Part shown: piece after piece, positions 27,701 to 39,700 of the stretch
Layout of the letters: each line of letters starts with the position of its first letter
Numbering within the stretch: the first letter of the stretch is position 1
NCBI RefSeq assembly: GCF_965363235.1
Contig: NC_134846.1
Location: forward strand, 59,509,121 to 59,573,120
Direction of reading: 5' to 3'
Length of the DNA: 64,000 nt
Source: Mytilus galloprovincialis
Lineage: Eukaryota > Mollusca > Bivalvia > Mytilida > Mytilidae
The notes under the pieces: model-generated
The model's input: the letters and a program-made list of their open reading frames with translations, nothing else
The model's database searches: none
What the model was told of the DNA's origin: nothing
Made by a program: the position numbers and the translations under genes

Positions 27701-30700
27701 ATTTGGTGTATGGAAATATTTTATGATCTTTATGTCAGTCGCGCAGGTTTTATTTGACCGTGACCTCATTTTCACGGTTCATTGCACAATGTTAAGTTTT
27801 TGTGTTTTGGTCTATTTTTCTTAAACTATTAGTAATAGGTCAACTATATATGTTGTATAGAAGCATTGTTAGCTGTACATGTCTGCCTGGCATGGTTCAT
27901 CTGACCTTGACCTCATTTTCAAGGTTCATTGGTCTTTGTTTAGTTGTCTTGGTTAATGTTAAGTTTATGTGACAGTTGTTATAATGCTTAACTTTATACT
28001 TAGGACTATCAACATAATATCAATGATTAGTATAGAAGGCGAGACATTTCAGCGTGTGCACTCTTGTTGAAATTTTAATAACTTTCTTAAACTATACTGG
28101 ATTACTTCCAAACGTGGACAGAAGCTTGTTTATGATCATAAGATAGTATCCAGAAGTAACTTTTGTAAAAATAAAATTCCATTTTTTCCAAATTTTACTA
28201 ATAACTGGACTTATTTTTTTTCTGCTGGGAAACATTACATTCACCCTGTGGTTTAAGTTTTTGAAATGTTAATAACTTTCTTAAACTATGCTGGATTTCT
28301 ACCAAACTTTGTCAGAAGCTTGTTTATGATCATAAGATAGTATCAAGAAGTAAATTTTGTAAAAATAAAATTCCATTTTTTCCATATTTTACTTATAAAT
28401 GAACTTAGTATTTCTGCTGGGAAACATTACATTCACTCTGTGGTTAAAGTTTTTGAAACTTTAATAACTTTCTTATACTATTTTGGATTTGTACTAAGCT
28501 TGTTTATGATCAAAAGCTAGTATCTAGAAGGAAATTTTGTTAAAATTTTGTACCTGTGTATCTGTATTTTACTTACGAATGAACTTAGTTTTTCTTCCAG
28601 TTAGCATTACATACATGAGTCTGTTTTATTTGATAAATGCCTGGAATAATTTCTAAATTTACAGTACCCAAACAAAAACAAATTTTATTTCATTTATGAA
28701 CTAGTCTTATGGTTCATGAGAAAATTGCCACCTGAAAGGTGTTGGAAAAGTTATCTTAAAATTCTAAAGCTGGTACTATTGATAAGAAATGTACATGAAC
28801 ATGGAGATATCTTTCATCCCAAGTACATACATTCTTTGGATAAGAAAAACAAATATTGTATAATTATGCCTTACATAATTTTTTGAAAAGCTTCATGATA
28901 TACTTGACTGCAAATGCAAGTAAAAGTTAAAAAAAAGTAAATTTTATGATTTTTTTTTTCATGTCTACTTTCAATGTTGCAAAATGCATATTTTATTGTT
29001 TCTTTTCTGGTGAATAGTTTAACATGGTTGTCATTAACAACTCTATACATTACTGTTGTTTGTTATGTTAACTTTTATAGAAACTGCACAAAGAAACTTT
29101 AGAATCTCTAGCCTTTTTAGTCTTGTGTTTTTTTTTAAATTTTGGTTCATTTGTAAGTTTGGATTTCAGTGTGTCGTCCATTTCACTGAATGAGTATACA
29201 TTGTTAAAGGGAAACTTCGCAAAAAAATCAAAATTTGATATTATGTCCAGTCTGTATAAAAATGCTCAAATTTATAAATATTAAAGTTTTATTCCGCTAG
29301 ATAAGAGATCACCATCGATTTTAAATTTTGAGTATCAGTTCTCTGCGTTCCGCCATTTTGTTATATTGTCCGAATAAAGTCGCGATACGTCTATAAACCA
29401 CAAAGAAACAAAACTACAGTAACCGATGTAGTCGTAATTACGTGTCGATATCTTGTCAATCGTACGGTTGTTTTATCTGACTAACTAACTTGATACGGAA
29501 AATGTTCTTATTTTTTTTTAATAACCAAATAGTCTGTTATTTTCAAACTGTTAATATTGGAATTAGTTAAAAAGTCAAAGTTCAAATCATAAATAAGTGT
29601 TCCGTGAAAATTGTTTTCGAAAATCTAACTCGTTCATAATTCTTTAAAGTAATATACTTTCTTTGAATAAATTAGGATCTTCGCTCCACTGATCACCTGC
29701 ATGGCTAAAGGTATTACTCCCAAAGGTATTGTGAGGGATGTAAGGTGACACATCCAGGTATTCAAGCGATTTCCTGTCGGGCTTGCAAGTTCATGCATCG
29801 TTTCACTTCTGTAGTTATTGATCAGTGTAGATCAGTGTACACGACCGAAAACTTATAACTTTCCATTTTGAACTATCAGGTGCATGTATAATATACATCT
29901 CTGTCTTGCGTGTCCGAAAGTGATATAATATACTAGTCATTACTTAACTCGTACGCTTGTTTATAAATAAAATTTCTTGTGTAAAGAATATTATTTATAA
30001 AAAACAAAATGATACCAAAAAAAAAACCAAAAAAAAATTGAAGATTTAAAAGAGTTAATTTTGGAAAATGTAATATATACTCGTTGTCAATAGTAAAGGA
30101 CATATTGGATCATACCAGAAATGTTGATTAAAAAATGTGCGCACTTGTCGACGATTCGTTTATACGCCTGGATAGAAAGTTACGGAACTATAGCGCAATT
30201 TAAAATATATACATGTATACATTGAACATAAGAAAGAAAAATACATTTTGTGCAAATTGGGGTAAAAGTTTTGTAAATAGACTAGTCCACGTATGCCAAC
30301 CGTATGTAATCATCCAATTCGATAGACTATTGTATACTAAAGAAGAAGAAGAAGAGGACCAATTTGATTTAAATATAGGTCGATCTATAACTTGCTTTGG
30401 TTCATTGAAGTTATGAACATAGTAAACTCACAGATTTATATATCAATTAGATTGTTCTCGAATAAAGGAAGAAACTCGTCATCACCACAATTGTTCCGAC
30501 ATATGCAACTGGACGTACACTAATAATCCCCGAGGGATGTGAATATTTTCTAGGAAAGCTATTGCGTATTAAAGTTTAAAATAATTTTCGGGATTTATTT
30601 TCTTTCTTGATATTCAAAGACAGCAAATTTAAAGAATAAACTGCTTGTCGGATATTTGTCTGCTTTAGGGGTATTCTTGCAAGTTGAACAGACTTATAAT

Positions 30701-33700
30701 TACATTCAAAAATAGGGAAAGATGACATTAAATTCGTTGTCTTTTGTATTTAAACATCTTTGATCAAATAGTAATTAAGTATTATACGTTGTGAGACGAA
30801 GACTATTTTAATAAGGACGTCCCCGATTATGATTAAATTTGGTTGACGTTTTTCATACTAGATAAAGAATATCTATTCGTAATTTTTCGATTCCATTCCA
30901 AGAAACCTTAAATTTGCTGTCAATTTTTTAAAACCTCTCAAGTACAAAAGTATTTTTTCTTTATTCGTAAATATTATATTCCGCTTCGGTGGAGTTTTCT
31001 TCTTCTTCTTCTTCTTCTTCTTCTTCTTCTTCTTCTTCTTCTTCTTCTTCTTCTTCTTCTTCTTCTTCTTCTTCTTCTTCTTCTTCTTCTTCTTCTTCTT
31101 CTTCTTCTTCTTCTTCTTCTTCTTCTTCTTCTTCTTCTTCTTCTTCTTCTTCTTCTTCTTCTTCTTCTTCTTCTTCTTCTTCTTCTTCTTCTTCTTCTTC
31201 TTCTTCTTCTTCTTCTTCTTCTTCCAGGTAAGGAACCGGATTCAGTGCTGAATGTAAATGGTTCCGCGCGAAAACTATACGCAGTGTCGGGCAACACGGA
31301 AAGATTTCTCTTGGCTATTTACAAATTAAATTTAAAACGTTCGCAAAAAATATACAATTAAAATTATTTGCAACTGGTTTTTCCTACTTCCTTTCAGAGC
31401 ATGCCTTCAGGGCAGCCCTAAATCCCTCAACGGTCTTCCTCGGATAGTTCCATTTATTAATTAATACATCAGTTCTGTACATGGCTTTTAAAAGTCTAAA
31501 TCTAAGTGTTCTCGTACATTTTTTCGCCTAATAAAGACAAATAAAAATACTTTGGTAAAGCTATTTCTAATTTCTAAGTTCTCCTTTTTATAGACAACAA
31601 TCAAGGACAACAGGCGTATATCATTTCAATCTGACATATGAATTAAGTTTCCCGTCTTTAACCGAAAATTGTGTATTCCTTTGTAAATTAACTAATTTGA
31701 ATTCAAATAAATAAAAGAACAAAGTATAATTAAATAATTCCACGGCGATCAATTTTTATTTGTCACCAACTTGAATATATATTTTAAATGTGTGTATTTA
31801 ATGCTCCCTTGTTTTATAATTCACTGATCCGAATAGACAGTCACACCTGGCAAGGTGTGCCCTAGAGGCGTGGTTAAATACCGAAGTGCAAATAACAATT
31901 TACCTTTCAACAAGTCATCTACGAGTATTGCCACAGAGCCGTGAATACACACATCGTATCAACTAAGTCATAGCAGAGATAGTAAAAGGTCAATAAGAGT
32001 ACACCAACATATTGCCTTTACAGATTATTGTACTTTACTTTGTTCGCCTTATCAGTCCGAAAATGCATTAATTAAAAATAAATTTATAACTTTTTGTGTT
32101 GTCTACAAAAATAATTCGAATATATACGTTTAACATAGAAAATTTATCTCATGAATATGTACAATTGAACGTCTGTGCGTTTTATCTTCTTATTATCGGA
32201 TGGTTATTAGATAAAACATAAGTCATAGGCGCGCTTATGATTACGTTAAAATATGATTAAAAACCAAGACTTTTAATGATTGTATTTTAAATCCCGGCAT
32301 GCAAAAACCAGGAGAAAACGTCACGACCTACAGGAAGTAGTTAATATTTTTTCATTAAATATTGAATTTCTCCTTTATTACTGCACATATAGCGATAAAA
32401 CTTTGTGAATATATATATTATGTCATAATGAACATATTTAAACCATAAGTTAAAAATCGTGAATTTTCCCTTTAAGGGTCCAGCTGAAATTCTCATCTGG
32501 TTCTCACTGTGTTGAAGATCCATTGGTGGCCTTGGACTGTTTTCTGCTCTATCATGTGGGAAGGTCTTCTCTTTGAAATATTCTAACTTTCCTTTCTCTG
32601 TTCTCTTTTGTATGTTGTATCTGATATGAAAAAGAGATCACTAAGCAAGTAATCATAACCTTTGTCCTAAAGAAGACATTCAATTAACAAAATAACACAA
32701 CAAAATCTACACAGAAATCGTATTATTGAGAAACACAAACCCCAATACTTCTGTCTTGTTTTTGCTGTAAGATATGATCTCATCACTTTGTCATTAAGCA
32801 AACATGTTCCAGTAAACCTCAGGATGAAGAAAGGTAATAAAATTGTTTCTTTGACATGCTGCTTGCCAGCATTTCAGTAGGCAAGTCCATCCCATACCTT
32901 CAAGTTTGCTCCAACCCAAGATTTAGAGTTCCATCACAACCCATTGTGTGGAAATAAATACAACTTTCTAATTGTGATTTATTTGAATTGATGTTTCAGA
33001 GTTATATGTGGGAGAAGAGTTAGAGTAGAACATGCAGTACCGTATGACGAACATCGGAGAGATAAATCAGTCAAAGGAAAAAGACCAGTGTATAGGTAAA
33101 ACATTAAAGTGATTTATCAAAGGGAAAGCAGATTTTTTTGGTTTTTTTAACTCACCTGTCCCGAAGGGCCAAGTGAGCTTTTCTCATCACTTGGCGTCCG
33201 GCGTCATCCGGCGTCGTCCGGCGTCGTCCGTCGTCGTTAACTTTTACAAAAATCTTCTTCTCTGAAACCACTGGGCCAAATTTAACCAAACTTGGTCACA
33301 ATCATCATTGGGGTATCTAGTTTAAAAAATGTGTTCGGTTACCCGGCCAACCAACCAAGATGGCCACCATGGCTAAAAATAGAACATTGGGGTAAAATGC
33401 AGTTTTTGGCTTATAACTCAAAAACCAAAGCATTTAGAGCAAATCTGACAGTGGTAAAATTGTTCATCAGGTCAAGATCTATATGCCCTGAAATTTTCAG
33501 ATGAATCGGACATGCCGTTGTTGGGTTGCTGCCCCTGAAATGGTAATTTTAAGGAAATTTTGCTGTTTTTGGTTATTATCTTGAATATTATTATAGATAG
33601 AGATAAACTGTAAACAGCAATAATGTTCAGCAAAGTAAGATCTACAAATAAGTCAACAAGACCAAAATGGTCAGTTGACCACTTTAGGAGTTATTGCCCT

Positions 33701-36700
33701 TTATAGTCAATTTTTAACCATTTTTCGTAAATCTTAGTTATCTTTTAGAAAAATCTTCTCCTCTGAAACTACTGGGCCAAATTTAACCAAACTTGGCCAT
33801 AATCATCATTGGGGTATCTAGTTTAAAAAATTTGTCCGGTGACCCGGCCAACCAACCAAGATGGCCGCCATGGCTAAAAATAGAACATAGGGGTAAAATG
33901 CAGTTTTTGGCTTATAACTCAAAAACCAAAGCATTTAGAGCAAATCTGACATGGGGGGGAAATTGTTCATCAGGTCAAGATCTATCTGCCCTGAAATTTT
34001 CAGATGAATCGGACATTCCGTTGTTGGGTTGCTGCCCCTGAAATGGTAATTTTAAGGAAATTTTGCTGTTTTTGGTTATTATCTTGAATATTATTATAGA
34101 TAGAGATAAACTGTAAACAGCAATAATGTTCAGCAAAGTAAGATCTACAAATAAGTCAACATGACCAAAATGGTCAGTTGACCACTTTAGGAGTTATTGC
34201 CCTTTATAGTCAATTTTTAACCATTTTTCGTAAATCTTAGTAATCTTTTAGAAAAATCTTCTCCTCTGAAACTACTAGGCCAATTTAACCAAACTTAGCC
34301 ATAATCATCATTGGGGTATCTTGTTAAAAAAATGTGTCCGGTAACTCTGCCAACAAACCAAGATGGCCGCCATGGCTAAAAATAGAACATGGGGGTAAAA
34401 TGCAGTTTTTGGCTTATAGCTCAAAAACCAAAGCATTAAGAGCAAATCTGACAGGAAGTAAAATTGTTGATCAGGTCTCGATCTATCTGCCCTGGAATTT
34501 TCAGATGAATCGGATAATTGGTTGTTAGGTTGCTGCCCCTGAATTGGTAATTTTGAGGAAATTTTGCTGTTTTTTTGTTATTATCTTGAATATTATTATA
34601 GATAGAGATAAACTGTAAACAGCAATAATGTACAGCAAAGTAAGAACTAAAAATAAGTCAGTATGACCAAAATAGTCAATTGACCCCCTAAGGAGTTATT
34701 GCCCTTCATAGTCAATTTTTAACAATTTTCTTAAAATTTGAAGATTTTCAATAACATTTTCCACAGAAAGTACTGTTATAGATAGAGATAATTGTAAGCA
34801 GCAAGAATGTTTAGTAAAGTAAGATCTACAAACACATCACCATCACCAAAACACAATTTTGTCATGAATCCATCTGTGTCTATTGTTTAATATTCACATA
34901 GACCAAGGTGAGCGACACAGGCTCTTTAGAGCCTCTAGTTTATTCATATGTCACAAATAAAAGTAAATTTGAATTGGTTTGATGTTTTATCCTTTTGAAC
35001 TATCTACTTCAGAAGGTGTTTTTTTTAACGCCATTTATGTGCCTTATATTTTCTGGTCTGCGTCTGTTCGTTTGTCCGTTTGTTCGTTCGTTCATTTGTT
35101 GGTTCGTCCATCCGTCTGTCCCGCCTCAGGTTAAACTTAAAGATTTTGGTCGAGGTAGTTTTTGATGAAGTTATTGTCAAATTAAATTGAAAATTATATA
35201 GTACACATGTTCCCTTTGATATGATCTTTCTAATTTTAATGCCAAATTATAGACCCCCCCCCCTTTTTCACGGTCCACTGAACATAGAAAATGATAGTGG
35301 ATGGGGCATCCGTGTACTGGAGACACATACTTGTTATTCATATATTATACTAATATTGTTGAAGTTGATGCTTTGTGGCTCCCTTCATTTCTGATGTTAA
35401 AAAAGTCCTACAACAGAATAAATTGTAGCTCACCTGGCCTGTTAGCACTTTTAGAAATATGTCAATAACTGTTATTGCAAAGTTTTAATTAAATGCATGA
35501 AAGAAAAAAAAGTAAATAGATTTGGATGTATGTATTTACAGACCAGATTCCAGATCACTCAGCAGATCAAGATCAAGGTCAAGACAAAGATTAAATAGAA
35601 GATCAAGGTCAAAGTCACATAAAAGGTTTGGATGTGTGGTTGCTGATATCATTATGATATCCTAGACAAGATAGCTGGCTTTGATATTTTTTCACATTGG
35701 TTCTACAGGGAAATCCACATTGATGAATAATGAAAGACCTTCTTCATTCACATCATTGTAATTTCCTAATTATCTCAAGGAGATTGACAAAACCTACTGT
35801 GGATTCATTATTTTTCGTTGGATACTAATTTTCGTGGATTTCGGGAACCATGAATTCTAATGTACAACGAATTATAAATCTTTTTTGAGAAGGTATGAAG
35901 ACTTTGGCAAAACCATGAAATGAAATTTCCACGAAAATGCAAGTTCTCCTCAATCCACGAAAATTGATAGCCACGAAAATAAATGAATCCACAGTATTTG
36001 TAATGTGCAATTTAACAGAGAGTGTTTTTTTGTAAATACAAAATTTCATAGAAATGTTTCCTTTAACTTTGTGCATTCTATTTTCTGCATTTCCTGTTTT
36101 TTTAAATGATTAACAATTGTTAGAATACCCTTTATAATTTTATAATAAGAATTTGATGGTTTATTTACAGGTCAAGAAGTGCATCAAGAGACAGAAGAAA
36201 ATCAAAATCCAGTACCAGTTCAAGTAAACGAAAGAGGTAACTTAGTGAAATGGTCTTAAAAAAAAGCCAGTAACAATCAAAATAGTGGTGAATACTAATA
36301 TATCTGTGAAAACTGCTTTAAATCAAAGTCCGACAAAATTAAATTTAATGCTAATTCCAACTAAAGTTCAAAGTCTTGTTACATTCCACAGCCTCAGGGT
36401 TCAAGTGGTAGTGTGTTAGTCTGGAGTGTGTGAGGTACGGGGTTAAAAAAAAAACCCTACCCAGTCAAACCAAAGACTTTAAAAATTCACACAACATTAA
36501 GACTGAAACACTGATTGGTTTAGGGACCAACTAATATATTGAAATGATATTACATGTACATGTTTTAGGTCATCCTCCAGATCCAGGTCAAGAGATAGAA
36601 AAAGATCAAAAGAAAGAAGCAGTAAATCAGAGTAAGTTAACAATTACCTTGAAAATACTGAAAAAGAAACCCACCCTTACCTGTAGTTATACCGCCGCTT

Positions 36701-39700
36701 TTGAAACATAGGGGGTATGATTAGTTACAGAGTTTGCAATTGTCCCAATAGGAGAATTAATTTATCGAGTCAAAAAAAATCATATCAGGTAAGGCGAAGC
36801 AAAACCTGATATGAATTTTATTGACCCAATAAATTCTGTATTAGAACAGTTTAACGTTGGTAACGAATTTACCCTGATTTTGTTATATTACATATTAGTA
36901 TATTCAAATTCAATATTTAGGACGATATCAACCAAATGTATTTTAGATATTTAATCTAAAACTGTGAAAAATCAAAAATATAAGTATTATAAAGCAACTC
37001 AAATTTTATTATTTTTATTAGGTCAATGGTTGAAGGGAGATAATTTCAATTGACGTAATAAATAAGGGAGATAATTACAATTGATGTAATAAAAAACTGT
37101 ACTGAAATTTATTAGGACAATATCAGCCAATCAAATTGCGAGAAATTACTCTAAATCTGGATAAACTGTTTTACCACTGGTTGTCCGTCTATATGTGCCA
37201 TTAATATTTATCATCACATCTTTCTCAGAATCTACATCATAAGTTGTAAAATTTGGTTTCAGGGTGAATATAAGTCAGCTATACTCTGTGATGCATTTTC
37301 AGTGAATTACTCAATAACTTCCTGGGCATGCAGGGTATCACCAGTGAACAGTAGCTCACAATTTCACTTGTTTATTACTGCAAAGACTGTTTTACTCATG
37401 ACCATGAAGTCAGTTGGGGACTTTAGCATCCCATTCATGAAAATATCAATGATGAAATCAACATAGTGTTTACATAGGTTACAAAAGTAGTCATGGATGG
37501 AGAGTTGTCTCATTGGAACTCACACAACATCTTCGTATATCTATATGGTAACAGGATTTATCAAAGTGTTAACTAAGGAAAGAAAAGTTTATAAATTTTT
37601 TGGATATCAGGATTCTTATCATATATCGTTGGCTATCATAGGAGAATTTATTCTTACATGACACGGTTATGCATCTGACTTTGTCAATATTATTTACTCA
37701 TACCTGAAAAATGAAAGAAAAACTACAACATATAACTTTAACTTATTGAAAACATTATTTGAAGATTAATTTGATATATACAATAAAATTGAAGAGGTTT
37801 AGGAGCAAGAAATAGATAGATGACAATGTCCCAAAGTCAAATTTACAGTTGAAAAATCACAAACATGTTTTTGTGTTAGGATTTCAATGAAAGTGTCATA
37901 TATGGTTATAATACTGCTACGCTTTTCCTAATTCCTGGTGTCAAATAGATGTATTTACACTTGTATGCAAATTTGTCCACCATGTTGTAAAATCACACAT
38001 AATGTAAACTTTGAAATCAAAATTTGATAATTTAATGTCACAATTAAAAAGTAATTGTATTTTTTACATCGAAAGGTTATGTAAAGCAAGTCTAAGGTTC
38101 TGAGACAAAATTCAGAAAATTACCAAAAGTGAAAATACTCTAATGTAGTAAGTCATTCTCCCATTTACAAAATGGCTAACAAAACAAACAAATCATTATG
38201 CTTTGACTTTATCCAAACTTGATATCTAGTTAGATGTCTTGGTTACAATTTTTTTGTTTTAAAGTTCATTATTTTAAAGAATAATTATACATTTTGTATA
38301 TACTTTAAAGATACTTCTATCAACAATTTTTAAGTTTACATTGCATCATCTATTTCAAAGTATAATTTTTTGGCTTTTTCAGACGTAAATCAAAATCCCG
38401 CTCCAGAAGTAAATCTCCAAAAAGGAAATCCTCAAGGCGTAGCAGATCAAGATCAAAGCATGCATCCAAATCACCAGATAAGAAGAGAAAATCACTAGAC
38501 AAGAAAAATAAATCACCAGAGAGAAACAATGAATCATTAGATGGAAAGAGTAAATCACCTGATAGAAAAAGTAAATCTCCAGAAAGAAGTAAATCTCTAG
38601 ATAAGGGAAGTAAATCTCCAGAAAGAAGGAGTAATTCACCAGAAAGAAGGAGTAATTCACCAGAAACACAGAGTAAATCACCAGAAATGCAGAGTAAATC
38701 ACCAGAGCACAATAATGTCTCAACATCTTCTAATGATTGTTCACCATCACCTACCAAATCTGATAAAATGGACCAGTCTGCTGAAAGGTAATTTTGTTTT
38801 GTAAACCAGCAATTCAATTGCATTTGAATTTTGATTTCTAATAAGGGATCCATCATATTAGTTGTTGACATCAACAGATTATTATTTGTTATGGAGCAGG
38901 AATCCTGCAGTTTACCCCTGATTTTGGTGGGATGATCTTGCTCAATGGTTGGTTTTCTGTGTAGTTTTTCGAGGACTCGTCTTTTTTTGTTTTTTAGGTA
39001 ACTTTCCTTAATTGGCCAATGTGAGCTAGTGTAGTCTTTTGTACCAATCTTATGACTTTAAACCTTAAATAAAGATCTTCTGATCTGTATCCACTTGGTG
39101 TCAATCATTTTATTAGGTATCTAGTTTTAGATTTGTCCCATGTCATATACAGAAATTTATTCAGCAGATATGATTCCAAATACAAGATCTAAAATAAAAA
39201 CATAAATTGACTCTTTTAGGAGTTATTGCCCTTATATGAAGAGTAATAACCAAATAAGGTGTCTTCCCCTTTATCTTGAATACTATTATAAATAGAGTAG
39301 TAGTATGATTAAAGAAGTCTATTGTACAGGCGCTCATTCATATCTCACAGATTATTATAATATGGTTAAGGTTAAGTTTTCTTGTCTTGGTCTGTTTCCC
39401 AATAACTATAACCAATAGGTTAACCATATTTGGTGTATGCTATGATTTTAAGGTAACATGTCTGTCTGTCTGTCTTCAAGGGTTCATATGGCCTTAACTT
39501 CTTGATTTGGATTAGTGGTATGTTAATTTTATGTTAAACTTTTTGTACAACCTTTGTCTCTAAGACTTTCAATGTAAATTCAATCAACATTGTTGCAAGA
39601 CAAATCTAGCTCACATTGACATCTGTTCTTGGGATAGTTTCTTTTATGGTGAAATTTTGAATCATAAAAATTAAAGTAATAGAGCAATAGTACTGCAATA

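Larger units (their letters stand above)
29204..32475. mobile_element. 3.3-kb TTAA-flanked element with AGGGAAA ends
   Basis: The left end TTAAAGGGAAACTTC (29204) and the right end GAATTTTCCCTTTAA (to 32475) are short inverted repeats inside TTAA. The interior has the (TTC)76 tract, a plus-strand Cys-rich frame (29709-29858) and a minus-strand exon-like segment (31384-31527). The interior is less AT-rich, and richer in CG dinucleotides, than the flanking intron. The ends fit piggyBac-like TTAA transposition, but the terminal repeat is short and no transposase is recognised. Confidence 0.5.

Noticed and set aside
30974-31297. Poly-Arg and poly-Ser frames over the TTC tract
   Set aside because: Pure consequence of a trinucleotide repeat; no supporting start context or conserved flank.
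33292-34528. Three similar open frames (about 64-82 aa) spaced about 500 bp apart
   Set aside because: They recur because the DNA unit of the P1 repeat recurs. Lengths differ, other copies lack them, and no domain is recognisable.
38350-38874. 174-aa minus-strand open frame with SGDLLLLSGEL-type repeats
   Set aside because: It is the antisense shadow of SR exon 7. The repeats mirror the KSPER-coding units, the plus-strand exon has matching splice sites, and the product is a known family.
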